Source: JALYTY01 sp964546935 (GTDB lineage: Bacteria > Vulcanimicrobiota > Vulcanimicrobiia > Vulcanimicrobiales > Vulcanimicrobiaceae). Taken from it: a DNA stretch of 64,000 bases. Shown here one piece after another: positions 17,401 through 24,917 of the stretch. Position 1 is the first letter of the stretch. Each line of letters starts with the position of its first letter. Where the stretch lies: the NCBI GenBank assembly GCA_964546935.1, contig CAZJLJ010000008.1, positions 1 through 64,000 of the forward strand. The letters are read 5' to 3'. A program made the translations under genes and the position numbers. Under the pieces are notes generated by a model. That model made no database searches, had not been told where the DNA came from, and saw only the letters and a list, made by a program, of their open reading frames with translations.

Positions 17401-18791
17401 GACGCAACGGTTCCAATGCCACCTGGATTCGTCAGCGTAAACGAAGCGCCCTGAAGATCGTCGGCCGCGAGTTTGTTATCGCGCGCTTTTGCGACAAGCT
17501 CCTGATACTTTGCGTAGAAGGCCGCGAAATCAAGCGCATCGGCATTTTTGATAACCGGCACGACGAGAAAGCGCGAACCATCTTTGCGTTCCGCGTCGAC
17601 GGCGAGGCCGAGATGAACGCCGGGTTCAACGCGCAGCGGCGCGCCGTTTTCATCACGACGGAAGCTGTGTGTGATGAACGGCATTTCATGTGCGGCACGG
17701 ACAAGTGCGTACGCAACGATGTGGGTGAAAGAAACTTTCTCGCTGCGGTTCGCATTTTTTATCGCGTTGTTCAGCTCTTTGCGACGCGCGTCCATCACAT
17801 CGACGGCGAGCGTACGGAAACTGGTCGCGGTCGGAATCGTCAGCGACTGCTCCATGTAGCCGGTGAGCGCTGCAGCCGGTCCCTTGAGCGGCGTAACGTT
17901 TGCGCCGGGCGGAACGGGCGGGAGTGGTGGAAGTTTCGCGGCACCGGGAGCGGCAGCCGCAGCGACTGGCTTGGGCTTCGCGTTGGTCGCCTGAGACGTC
18001 ACGTCGGAGCGGAGGATCAAACCGTTCGGACCCGAGCCGTTGATCGATGCAAGATCGAGTTCGAGCTTGCGAGCGATCCGTCGCGCTTGATGGGAAGCTT
18101 GGACCTCGCCGGTGCGAGCGGTGGGAGCAGGGGCGGGAGTGGCCACGGGAGCGGGGGCCTTGGCGGTCTGAGCGGGAGCGACGGTAACCGCGCTGGCGGC
18201 TGAGGGGGCGGCATTCGCATCGATCTCGGCCAGCTTCGCACCGACTGCGACGGTGTCGCCCTCCTTCGCGGAAAGCTTCGTCACAATGCCGGCTGCGGGC
18301 GCCGGAACCTCGACGTCGACCTTGTCGGTGGTGACTTCTACGATCGTATCGCCTTCATTGACGACGTCGCCGGGCTTCACGCGAAACTCGACGATGGAAC
18401 CTTCGGTAACCGACTCGCCCATCTCGGGCAGCGTGACGTCCACGAGCTTCGGCGGACCGCTCGGGACGGCTTCGGATGCCGGAGCAGGCGCCTCGGCCTT
18501 CGCGACGCCGTTCTTTGCCGCGCCGTTCGTCTTGGCGTTAGCTTTGCTGGTGTCGATTTCGGCCAGCACCGTGCCGACCGCAACGGCGTCGCCTTCGCCG
18601 CCGTAGGTCTGAGTGATGACGCCCGAAGCGGTGGCCGGGACTTCTACGTCCACCTTGTCGGTTGTCACGTCCACCAGAGTGTCGCCCTCGTCGACGAAAT
18701 CGCCGACTTTCTTGCGCCATTCGACGATGGAGCCTTCGGTGACCGACTCGCCCATCTCGGGCAACGTCACTTTGACCATCGCGTCCGCCAC
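14493..18791 (-). CDS. kgd: Fused lipoyl-E2-E1 2-oxoglutarate dehydrogenase
   Basis: 1,432 residues joining nearly all of a 2-oxoglutarate dehydrogenase complex. Domains: lipoyl 1 (about 5-82, lipoyl-lysine Lys46 in VTTDKVDVE), lipoyl 2 (115-192, Lys157), Ala/Pro linker, E1/E3-binding domain (228-265, ASHQARRIARKLELDL), E2 acyltransferase (300-535), then ThDP-dependent E1 from about 600 (HRGRLNVIAHV, GDAAFVGQGIVAEVLNL, NNQVGFTT). The E2-E1 part follows the actinobacterial Kgd/OdhA plan, including His512 of DHRVIQGA with Gln where usual E2 proteins have Asp. Those actinobacterial proteins lack lipoyl domains and borrow AceF; this one carries two. Only E3 (lipoamide dehydrogenase) is missing. 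It converts 2-oxoglutarate to succinyl-CoA in the TCA cycle. Start GTG 18791 or ATG 18779. Monocistronic, with a terminator at 14443. Confidence 0.93.
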   Translation of the reverse strand: MADAMVKVTLPEMGESVTEGSIVEWRKKVGDFVDEGDTLVDVTTDKVDVEVPATASGVITQTYGGEGDAVAVGTVLAEIDTSKANAKTNGAAKNGVAKAEAPAPASEAVPSGPPKLVDVTLPEMGESVTEGSIVEFRVKPGDVVNEGDTIVEVTTDKVDVEVPAPAAGIVTKLSAKEGDTVAVGAKLAEIDANAAPSAASAVTVAPAQTAKAPAPVATPAPAPTARTGEVQASHQARRIARKLELDLASINGSGPNGLILRSDVTSQATNAKPKPVAAAAAPGAAKLPPLPPVPPGANVTPLKGPAAALTGYMEQSLTIPTATSFRTLAVDVMDARRKELNNAIKNANRSEKVSFTHIVAYALVRAAHEMPFITHSFRRDENGAPLRVEPGVHLGLAVDAERKDGSRFLVVPVIKNADALDFAAFYAKYQELVAKARDNKLAADDLQGASFTLTNPGGIGTVASVPRLLAGQGAILATGAIGYPPGFQSVNEQTLRQLGVAKVMQMTSTYDHRVIQGAQSGEYLRRVDQLLQGTDGFYESIFSGLNLTAGPAPAPTLPQEKAVAALIPSAPATAQPDEMLRAVAAAMAIVSAYRTHGHLAANLDPLGSQPPGDPKLDPATYGLTPALMAAIPASVLNVKVPGDTLADVLPKLHETYASTIAYEVEHISNTEQRRWLREYIESGAHKVSLSKERQIQFLQRLTKVETFERYLRKTFLGQKTFSGEGLDVMVPMLEETLEMLADDGTPNAVIGMAHRGRLNVIAHVVNMPYEELLTEFEAAHQRGEVGDDDVTGDVKYHQGATGVYKTANGKEITVTLAHNPSHLEAVDPVVEGRARALQTDHSKTVPQQDVKKAAPILIHGDAAFVGQGIVAEVLNLQALPGYATGGTFHLISNNQVGFTTDSRDSRSTRYASDLAKGFDMPIVHVNADDVDACIAAVHLVVEFRKRFDRDVLIDLIGYRRSGHNEQDEPAYTQPLMYDKIKTQPTARELFANKLIAQGTITAEQANQMIADATARLQEAYRNVKEHHGNGMLEKIALATPPETAALTPVTRETLVDWSNKLVSVPEGFTLNKKLQTQFDRRKTLIAEKGLVDWGAAESLAFASLLTSGVPIRLTGQDTERGTFSHRHAVLHDPTSNIEYVPLQHLAGTKASFEIHNSPLSEYACVGFEYGYAAAVPKSLVLWEAQFGDFVNGAQIIIDQFIAAGQAKWGQTSRLTLLLPHGYEGQGPEHSSARLERFLQLAAEGNIRIAYPSNAGNYYHLLRMQASSPNPVPLVVMTPKSLLRAEAAAGSIDDMATGSFKPVIDDPSVTDKSKIERILLCTGKVYYDLVAAEHYGQMTKTAIVRIELLSPMPSDEINALLATYPNLKQLVWVQEEPKNMGARAYVRRRLLEKLKQPLDIGYAGRGYRASPSEGYPGAHAVEQERVITMALSE

Positions 18792-18926
18792 GTTGATTTG
18801 TACTCCGTCCTGCAGGGAAAAACTGAAGTCCGAGTGTGCACCCCGGAACCTTAGTTTTGTTTTACGCCTGATATACTAACCCCGCCCGCGAGCGGCAGGA
18901 TACGACTGGGGACGACTTCCATCGCA

Positions 18927-19103
18927 ATGAGCACACGCGGAGTAGACGGTAGCCCGCCTTTCACCCCAGCACAACCGCTGATGGTGTACCGTCCTTCGCC
19001 GCCCGTCCCCGTGCCCGCACCCGTAGCGCGCCCCGTACAAGACTCGCTTGAGAACGACAACTCGTTCACGCGCAAAGGACTGCTGATCGACACCTACGCC
19101 TAA
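18927..19103 (+). CDS. Small proline-rich hypothetical protein
   Basis: 58 residues, MSTRGVDGSPPFTPAQPL then a PSPPVPVPAPVARPVQ stretch and a charged C-terminus ending in LLIDTYA. Function unknown; no signal or membrane helix. It occupies the only 300-bp space between the divergent dehydrogenase and the YeiH-type gene, with a TATACT at 18872-18877 as a possible -10 box (no convincing -35) and no strong ribosome-binding site. Its stop overlaps the convergent YeiH gene by 4 bp, which is typical of real gene ends in this genome. Plausible but unproven. Confidence 0.4.
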   Translation: MSTRGVDGSPPFTPAQPLMVYRPSPPVPVPAPVARPVQDSLENDNSFTRKGLLIDTYA

Positions 19104-20068
19104 ACGACGTGCAGCGCAGCCGCGATCGCTAGACTCGACACGACGATCGCGACCCAAAGAATCGCTCCGAGCGCGAGCGGTTTGAATCCCGACGATTTTA
19201 TCTTTTCCGCATCGGTGCCGAGGCCGACGCCTGCGAGCGCCACAACGATGGCGAAAAGCGCAACTTGTTGTATCGGCCCTTGCAATACACCGGGAATCAA
19301 ACCGAACGAATTCAGGGTTGCCGCAATCAGAAACCACAGCACGAACCACGGCATCGCCTTCCACGGAATGCCGCGGCCTTCGGCATGCAAGGTTTGGATT
19401 CGGCGCCACGCATAGAATAGTACGATGGGCACGATCAGGAGCGTGCGCGTCAGCTTTACGATGACGCCCGTTGTTCCGGCTTCGCGTCCGTACGAAAACG
19501 CCGCTGCCACGACCGAAGAGGTGTCGTTGATCGCCGTGCCCGCCCACAATCCAAATGCGCTCTGCGACATCTTCAACGCGTGACCCAGCGCGGGGAATAC
19601 GAGCACGGCGACGACGTTAAAGAAAAAGACCGTTCCCAACGCAAACGCAACGTCGGCCTGATCCGCTTCGATCACGCTTGAAACGGCTGCAATCGCCGAG
19701 CCGCCGCAAATCGCCGTGCCCACGCCGAGAAGTCTGCGCAAATTGCGATCCAATCCAAGAGCGCGGCCCACATAGTACGAAAGCGCAAACGTAATTACGA
19801 GCGTTCCGAGCATAACCGGCAGCGAACGTGCGCCCCCGTGCGCGATCTCTTGAATGCTCAAATGCGCGCCCAGCAAAACGATCGACCACTGCAGGAGCGT
19901 TTTGCTCGCAAAACGCACGCCGGGTGCAAGCGCGCCCTTAGGCCGGGCGTAGATCGCAATCGCCACGCCGATGAGAATGCTGAACACCGGCGCGCCCACG
20001 ACAGGCACAAAATGTCCCAGCAGCGTCGCGGCGATCGCAATCGCAACGCACAAAAGAAAACCCAACAT
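19100..20068 (-). CDS. YeiH-family putative sulfate exporter
   Basis: 322 residues, about 9-10 transmembrane helices, member of the YeiH/UPF0324 (PF03601) family. Signatures: FSILIGVAIAI in the first third, LLGVGTAICGGSAIAAVSSVI near 140, GLWAGTAINDTSSVVAAAFSYG near 185, and KLTRTLLIVPIVLFYA near 215. The family is annotated as putative sulfate exporters on the basis of members linked to taurine or sulfolactate breakdown; direct transport data are sparse. It starts 6 bp after the stop of the TsdA-like cytochrome, so the two are in one operon, and export of an oxidised sulfur species would fit. The inner-membrane location is certain from hydropathy, the substrate is inferred. Confidence 0.85.
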   Translation of the reverse strand: MLGFLLCVAIAIAATLLGHFVPVVGAPVFSILIGVAIAIYARPKGALAPGVRFASKTLLQWSIVLLGAHLSIQEIAHGGARSLPVMLGTLVITFALSYYVGRALGLDRNLRRLLGVGTAICGGSAIAAVSSVIEADQADVAFALGTVFFFNVVAVLVFPALGHALKMSQSAFGLWAGTAINDTSSVVAAAFSYGREAGTTGVIVKLTRTLLIVPIVLFYAWRRIQTLHAEGRGIPWKAMPWFVLWFLIAATLNSFGLIPGVLQGPIQQVALFAIVVALAGVGLGTDAEKIKSSGFKPLALGAILWVAIVVSSLAIAAALHVV

Positions 20069-20074
20069 CAGCTC

Positions 20075-20905
20075 TTAGAAATACGCTGCCGGTCTGGGCT
20101 CGTGTTGAATCAAACGATTCTTATCGAATTTCGGCCGCTCGTGGTTCAGCACAAATTGCGCGACATCGTAGGCATCGTTTAACGACAACGATTCCGGCGC
20201 ATTTTGCGGCATGTTGTATCGTACGAATCCCGCCATGCGATCGATATGCGCCATTCCGGCGCCATCGTTGAATGACTTCGGTCCCCACAGCGGAGGAAAT
20301 GCGGCGCTCCCTGCACCGCTCGCGCCATGACACATCGCGCATTTCTGCGCGTACAACGCCTGGCCGTGATGAACGTCCGGGGATTTCGATGGGACCGGAA
20401 CTATGAAACGATCGTCCTGCGTCTGCGGCCGGCCGACGGGCACATCGCGCGAAAGATACGCGATGTAGGAAACAAGCGCGACCATTTCTTTGCTCGCGTA
20501 CGCCGGCGGCGTGCCGTTCATGCTGTAGAGAAAACACTCCGCCAAGCGATCTTGCAGTGTGATCACGCGATGCGCGCGTTTATTCCATTGCGGAAAGCGC
20601 CCGTAGAGGCCTACAAAACTGCCGCCCCGTTTCACCGTCCCGGCGTTCACGTGACACGCCCCGCAAGACATGCTCACGGTGATATTCTTCGGAACGTACT
20701 TGCTAGTATCGACGATGATGTCGTGGCCCTGCCGAATCGAATCGCCAAGAGCTCCGGTGGGCAGGCTCTTCGGATCGTAGAGATCCGCTTGTGCGCCCGC
20801 GGCTGGGCGGGCCGAATCGTCGCCGGGCGTTGAAGCACCGTGTGCGCATGCCGCGAAAAACGTGGCACACGCGATCGCGAGAATGCTAAAACGCAACCGT
20901 TGCAT
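20075..20905 (-). CDS. tsdA: TsdA-like dihaem cytochrome c (thiosulfate dehydrogenase)
   Basis: 276 residues. The signal (LRFSILAIACATFFAAC) ends in a lipobox-like FAAC with Cys20, so the mature protein may be a lipoprotein facing the periplasm. Two haem c sites are present: CGACH (81-85) and CAMCH (189-193). Between them is RLAECFLYSMNG, matching the TsdA region whose cysteine (here Cys124) is the unusual axial haem ligand of thiosulfate dehydrogenase; GGSFVGLYGRFPQW is also TsdA-like. TsdA oxidises two thiosulfate to tetrathionate, or runs in reverse. Start ATG 20905 is chosen because the signal begins there; the frame upstream to 20971 would overlap the DsrE-like gene by 86 bp. It overlaps that gene by 20 bp and precedes the YeiH gene by 6 bp. 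Confidence 0.82.
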   Translation of the reverse strand: MQRLRFSILAIACATFFAACAHGASTPGDDSARPAAGAQADLYDPKSLPTGALGDSIRQGHDIIVDTSKYVPKNITVSMSCGACHVNAGTVKRGGSFVGLYGRFPQWNKRAHRVITLQDRLAECFLYSMNGTPPAYASKEMVALVSYIAYLSRDVPVGRPQTQDDRFIVPVPSKSPDVHHGQALYAQKCAMCHGASGAGSAAFPPLWGPKSFNDGAGMAHIDRMAGFVRYNMPQNAPESLSLNDAYDVAQFVLNHERPKFDKNRLIQHEPRPAAYF

Positions 20906-21587
20906 ACGTATAATTGTACTTCGCCTGCAACACCGCAACAGTCGCAACCATGGAAGGCACGACGATCGCACCAGGAATCAAGTGCGTAAGAATGTCGTTC
21001 GCGACCTCAGGCGCAGCCATGCCGGACGGCGCCAGGTTTTGCGAGATCAACTTCCTCGCGATCTCCTCGACCGCGGTGTGGCAGGTAAGAAAAACCACGC
21101 CGCGCTTCTGCAGCGTCTCCACTTGGGTGTCTTGATAGTAGCCCTTCGGATCGTCGGGACTGCCTGGATCGGTTGCCTTGGCCTTGAGAAACGCATTGGC
21201 CACGAGCGGCGATCCGCCGCCGTCTTTAGCGTTGATGTATTGGCCGATCTTGTACTTATCCCAAACGTAATCCGAAAATGCGTATGCAGAAGACGGCCCG
21301 TGTCCGGCGACGACAAGCGTAATCCTATTGGCCGGATAGCCGTAGCCGAATTCTAATCCGTTTAGCGAATTCTTCACGTTATTCAGAAGTTGCGGATTGA
21401 ACCCGACCGGTTCGAAGACTTGGCGGATTTCGGATGGGCGCGCAACCGCGTTGCGGAACGTCGCTTCATCAAAATCGGCCTTGCGCTCCACAAAATTGGT
21501 GCCGCCCGGAACGGATTCGGCGATCGCCGGTGCCGTGCCGGCCGCAATCAGCGTAGCTGAGGCCGCGAGAAAACCGTTGCGATTCAC
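20886..21587 (-). CDS. Exported DsrE-like protein
   Basis: 233 residues. An N-terminal signal (FLAASATLIAAGTAPAIAES) is followed by a DsrE/DsrF-type alpha/beta fold: a first strand with ITLVVAGHGPSSAYAF near 89-104 and a second RGVVFLTCHTAVEEIARKL near 162-180 with a single conserved cysteine, Cys169, then GAIVVPSMVATVAVLQ. In cytosolic DsrE and TusD proteins this cysteine carries sulfane sulfur; exported single-cysteine relatives are often found beside c-type cytochromes. Here it is the first gene of the tsdA-yeiH unit, so a sulfur-binding or thiosulfate-handling role is a reasonable inference. It overlaps tsdA by 20 bp. Confidence 0.7.
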   Translation of the reverse strand: MNRNGFLAASATLIAAGTAPAIAESVPGGTNFVERKADFDEATFRNAVARPSEIRQVFEPVGFNPQLLNNVKNSLNGLEFGYGYPANRITLVVAGHGPSSAYAFSDYVWDKYKIGQYINAKDGGGSPLVANAFLKAKATDPGSPDDPKGYYQDTQVETLQKRGVVFLTCHTAVEEIARKLISQNLAPSGMAAPEVANDILTHLIPGAIVVPSMVATVAVLQAKYNYTYATVAF

Positions 21588-21736
21588 GTTCTACTCCTTC
21601 GTTTGGCAACGTCAGTAATTCGACCCATACCCCCGTGTGATGCTCTTAGCACGTTGGAAATCGTAAAAATTTCTCCGTCGCCGCTGCAGGCCTCGCGAAG
21701 GGAAGTTCGCCAAGGTAGGGGTGCGGAGGAAGAATC

Positions 21737-22603
21737 GTGGGTGCTCCGATCGATCCAACGAAGTCCACCAGTCTTGAAATGAGCCGGCGCGTTTTCGCAG
21801 GCATGTCACTTGGTGCGGCTTTCACGGGTAGCGCCACGGCGGCACTCGCACAAGCGCAGGCCGCGTTTGGCCGTCCGCATCCGCCGATAGTGGCGGAAGA
21901 CGATCCGGCGATTGTCGTAGAGCGAGTGCAATTGCGCCGCCCCGACGGAACGGTCAATGCATACACGGCGTCTCCCAAGGCCACGCGGTCCAACACGCCG
22001 GGCGTCGTGCTTTCGACGCACATTTGGGGTGTCGATGCGCAGATGCGCGACGTGGTGCGCCGGTTTGCAAAGGCCGGCTACTCCACCATCGCTCCCGACC
22101 TCTACTCGCGGTGGAATGTGCCCAGTGGTGACGGCGTAACGGACGTCAACGTCTTTAAGCCTTTCGCCGCTCGGCTCCAGCGCAAACAATACGACGGTGA
22201 CATTCGGGCGGCTTCACTGCATTTGCTCGGGAAAGCACCTCAAGGCAAACGTGGAGTTGTCGGATTTTGCATGGGCGGCCACCTCGCGCTTATTCAAGCA
22301 GTAGATAACGGCGACGTGTTTGACACGGTCGCGCCGTTCTACGGAGCGGTCAAAGACATCGATCCCGCCGACATTCACATGCCGGTTTGCGGAAGTTACG
22401 GCGAACGGGATACGAGCATTCCCGCCGAAGACGTCCGGACGTGGAGAAACGCGCTCCACGTTCCGAACGACATTCGGATCTACAGCTCCGCGGGGCACGC
22501 GTTCTTCGACGACACGCGCAGCTCTTATGTCGCCTCGGCGGCTGATGATGCCTGGAAACGCACACTCTCTTTCTTCAAGGACCACCTCGGGCTACCAACG
22601 TGA
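21737..22603 (+). CDS. Tat-exported dienelactone hydrolase family protein
   Basis: 288 residues. Starts at GTG 21737 with GGAGGA 6 bp upstream. The N-terminus has a twin-arginine motif (MSRRVFAG) followed by a hydrophobic stretch and AQAQA, predicting Tat export. The alpha/beta hydrolase domain has the dienelactone hydrolase nucleophile elbow GFCMGGH with a cysteine nucleophile, the aspartate in YGERDTSIP and the histidine in AGHAFFDD, a complete Cys-Asp-His triad. Family members hydrolyse dienelactones or other small esters; no chloroaromatic pathway is nearby, so the substrate is open. Its stop overlaps the rmuC start (GTGA). Confidence 0.86.
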   Translation: MGAPIDPTKSTSLEMSRRVFAGMSLGAAFTGSATAALAQAQAAFGRPHPPIVAEDDPAIVVERVQLRRPDGTVNAYTASPKATRSNTPGVVLSTHIWGVDAQMRDVVRRFAKAGYSTIAPDLYSRWNVPSGDGVTDVNVFKPFAARLQRKQYDGDIRAASLHLLGKAPQGKRGVVGFCMGGHLALIQAVDNGDVFDTVAPFYGAVKDIDPADIHMPVCGSYGERDTSIPAEDVRTWRNALHVPNDIRIYSSAGHAFFDDTRSSYVASAADDAWKRTLSFFKDHLGLPT

Positions 22604-23847
22604 CCATTGTTTTAGATCTCGTGCTGCTCGCCGTCGGAATGATCGCCGGTGGGCTCGTCATCTTTTTTGCGCAACGCGCCCGCGTCGTTCAGCTGGAAGA
22701 ACGGTTGAACGCAGAACGCGTGCGGGCCGATGATGCGCAAAATCGCCAGCAACATGCTATCGAAGCGCTCCTAGAGCGAGCGAAGAACGATTTGCGTGAA
22801 ACGACCGCCTCGCGCGCAACCGAACGGGTCGGCGAAATCGTGGCGCCGATCGCGCAAAAGCTCACCGAATTCGATCGTTTGGTTCGCGAGATCGAAAACA
22901 AACGCAACGAAGACACCGGCAACCTCAAAGCGCAGATCGAGAATCTGCTTACACGTGCAGATAAGATAGAATCCGCGGCGGTCGCGTTGTCGAATCAGAC
23001 CTCGACGCTCGTCACGGCACTGAAGAGCCCCTCGACCCGCGGAAAATGGGGAGAAATTCAGCTTCGCAACGTCGTGGAAAAAGCCGGCATGCTTTCCTAC
23101 TGCGACTTCGCGGAACAGCAAACAATCGCCGTTGAAGGCGGCCGCGCGCGTCCCGATATGACGATCAATCTCCCCGGCGATCGCAAAGTGTTTGTCGACG
23201 CGAAGGCTCCGACCGATGCGTTGCAGGCAGCGTTCGAAGCAGTGGACGAGAATGCACGCAAAGAGCTCGTTCGCCGTCATGCTAAAGCACTGCAAGACCA
23301 TATCGACGCGCTCGCCAAGCGAAGTTACCACACGACCGAAGGTTCCGCGGACTTCGTTATCATGTTCGTGCCCGGCGAAGCGTTCCTCAGTGCGGCGTGT
23401 AACGAGAACCCGATGCTTATCGAGTACGCGCTGGACAAAGGCGTTCTCGTGACCGGCCCCCTTGCGCTGATCAGCTTGTTGCGTTCGTTCGCGATGGGCT
23501 GGCAGGCCGTGAAACAAGAAGAGAATGCGAAGCGCATCGCGACGCTTGGACGAGAACTCTACGAACGTGCTACTCGCTTTGCGGACCGCCTTGTCAATTT
23601 AGGCCGCCACTTGGAACGGTCGGTCGGTGCGTTTAACGACGCAGTGGGAACGTACGAGTCACGGCTGCTTCCCCAAGGACGAAAATTAAAAGATGAAGCC
23701 GCACTCGCTTCCGAAGATATGCCCGAAGTGAACGTCATCGATATTGTCCCGCGAGCTATCACGGCCCTCGAAACGGAGCCTCGCGACAAACGTTCGAAAC
23801 GCATGCCGGCCGCGCCTCAACTGTTTCAAAACGACGAAGCGGGTTAG
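22600..23847 (+). CDS. rmuC: DNA recombination protein RmuC
   Basis: 415 residues. An N-terminal membrane helix (VLDLVLLAVGMIAGGLVIFF), a long coiled coil (about 28-130) and then the RmuC core with GKWGEIQLRNVVEKAGML, DMTINLPGDRKVFVDAKAPTD, VIMFVPGEAFLSAA and the TGPLALISLLRSFAMGW region. The core is a PD-(D/E)xK-like nuclease fold; E. coli RmuC limits recombination at inverted repeats and recently has been linked to phage and plasmid defence. Start GTG 22600 overlaps the upstream stop. It is followed directly (0 bp) by a small lipoprotein gene. Confidence 0.92.
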   Translation: MTIVLDLVLLAVGMIAGGLVIFFAQRARVVQLEERLNAERVRADDAQNRQQHAIEALLERAKNDLRETTASRATERVGEIVAPIAQKLTEFDRLVREIENKRNEDTGNLKAQIENLLTRADKIESAAVALSNQTSTLVTALKSPSTRGKWGEIQLRNVVEKAGMLSYCDFAEQQTIAVEGGRARPDMTINLPGDRKVFVDAKAPTDALQAAFEAVDENARKELVRRHAKALQDHIDALAKRSYHTTEGSADFVIMFVPGEAFLSAACNENPMLIEYALDKGVLVTGPLALISLLRSFAMGWQAVKQEENAKRIATLGRELYERATRFADRLVNLGRHLERSVGAFNDAVGTYESRLLPQGRKLKDEAALASEDMPEVNVIDIVPRAITALETEPRDKRSKRMPAAPQLFQNDEAG

Positions 23848-24294
23848 GTGCCGCAGGTTCGCGGATTCTTTCTGATTGTTTTCCTTGTGCCGGCGCTCTC
23901 GTCGTGCTTCACGGGAACGCGGCAGCGCGCGGCGGATTATGAAACTTTGAATCGGCTCACTTTCAAACCGCCGAAGGGTTGGGTTGCGACGAGCGCTCCG
24001 CTGGAAATTCGAATGTGGACTGCGGCGGATCGCAAGTCTTCTATCGCAATCTTTCGCAACACGAACGTGCGCGTAGTTGATAAGCCACCGCTGCGCAAGA
24101 ACGTCCACATAAGCATTTGCGGACATCAGCCTGCCATTTACTACCAGCAAACGAACGCCGCGAACGGCATGCACTCTCACGGCGTTGAAACGATTTACAA
24201 CGATAACGAGATCACGTCGTTGTACGTGTTTCCCGCGCAAGCGACGCCCGATCCGGCGGCCGAGAAAGCACTCCTTGGCCTTTGTCTGCGTTAG
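23848..24294 (+). CDS. Hypothetical lipoprotein
   Basis: 148 residues starting with GTG at 23848, immediately after the rmuC stop. The signal (VRGFFLIVFLVPALSSC) ends in a lipobox-like LSSC. The mature part begins with a PPKGW motif (LTFKPPKGWVATSAPLEIRMW) seen in many secreted proteins of unknown role that resemble the PsbP/Mog1-like fold; that resemblance is weak. Two further cysteines (ISICGH and GLCLR) might pair. Convergent with the anti-sigma gene, stops overlapping by 4 bp. Confidence 0.65.
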   Translation: MPQVRGFFLIVFLVPALSSCFTGTRQRAADYETLNRLTFKPPKGWVATSAPLEIRMWTAADRKSSIAIFRNTNVRVVDKPPLRKNVHISICGHQPAIYYQQTNAANGMHSHGVETIYNDNEITSLYVFPAQATPDPAAEKALLGLCLR

Positions 24295-24917
24295 CGCAAA
24301 CGGGCAGTTTCCACTAGCTCGTTGCCCTCACGCAGCCGAAGCGTATCAGCCTGGGCCGTGTCGCGCACGAACAGTTCGCTTGCGGCTCCCGTGGGCTGCG
24401 TAGTCCCGAGCGTGTGCGTCGACGAACCGCGCAATGCATCCACTTCGAAGCGATGATTCCCTTGAACGATGACGTAGAGCCACGAATGGTCGCGTGCGTA
24501 AATCACTTTCGCGGGCGGAGCGTTCGCGGCTGTCCCGGTAAACTGCGCGTGGTTGAAGTGGCTGTTGATCATCGCGACCGACGCAACATCGTGCATGCGA
24601 TTGACTTGCTCGCGTTCGACCAATAACGGAATCGACGGCAGCAAGCCGAGGACGAAAGCGGCCGCGACCGCGAGCCATGGAACGAAGGAAACGCGCGAGC
24701 GTTCACGAGTGAAGCGAATGGAACGGTCGAGCGTGAATGGCGTGGCCACCGGCCGCGTTCCTTGCTCGAGTTGCAGCACGGTTTCCTCGGCTTCGCCGAC
24801 GAGCCGCCGGCATTCGCCGCACGTCGCCAAGTGTTCGTCGATCTGCTCGCGCTCTTGCGGCGAAAGCAATCCCACCGCGTAGAGCTCGGCGGATTCGCCG
24901 ACGTGAAAGTCACGCAT
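24291..24917 (-). CDS. Membrane anti-sigma factor (zinc-finger, RskA-like)
   Basis: 208 residues. The N-terminal anti-sigma domain has LYAVGLLSPQEREQIDEHLATCGECRRLV with the zinc-binding His-x3-Cys-x2-Cys pattern (His29, Cys33, Cys36). One membrane helix (FVPWLAVAAAFVLGLLPSIPLL, about 88-109) follows, then a periplasmic RskA-type beta domain (KVIYARDHSWLYVIVQGN, then LGTTQPTG). It should hold the adjacent ECF sigma factor inactive at the inner membrane until a periplasmic signal, often by regulated proteolysis. Its start overlaps the sigma gene's end by 8 bp. Confidence 0.88.
   Translation of the reverse strand: MRDFHVGESAELYAVGLLSPQEREQIDEHLATCGECRRLVGEAEETVLQLEQGTRPVATPFTLDRSIRFTRERSRVSFVPWLAVAAAFVLGLLPSIPLLVEREQVNRMHDVASVAMINSHFNHAQFTGTAANAPPAKVIYARDHSWLYVIVQGNHRFEVDALRGSSTHTLGTTQPTGAASELFVRDTAQADTLRLREGNELVETARLR

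Noticed and set aside
15561..18203. Long plus-strand frames (376 and 401 codons) opposite the 2-oxoglutarate dehydrogenase gene
   Set aside because: They are rich in Arg/His/Val with no family features and mirror the codon pattern of the real minus-strand gene, whose domains are continuous over the same bases.
22600..23847. RmuC as part of a defence island
   Set aside because: Neighbours are a hydrolase and a lipoprotein; RmuC is widespread housekeeping.
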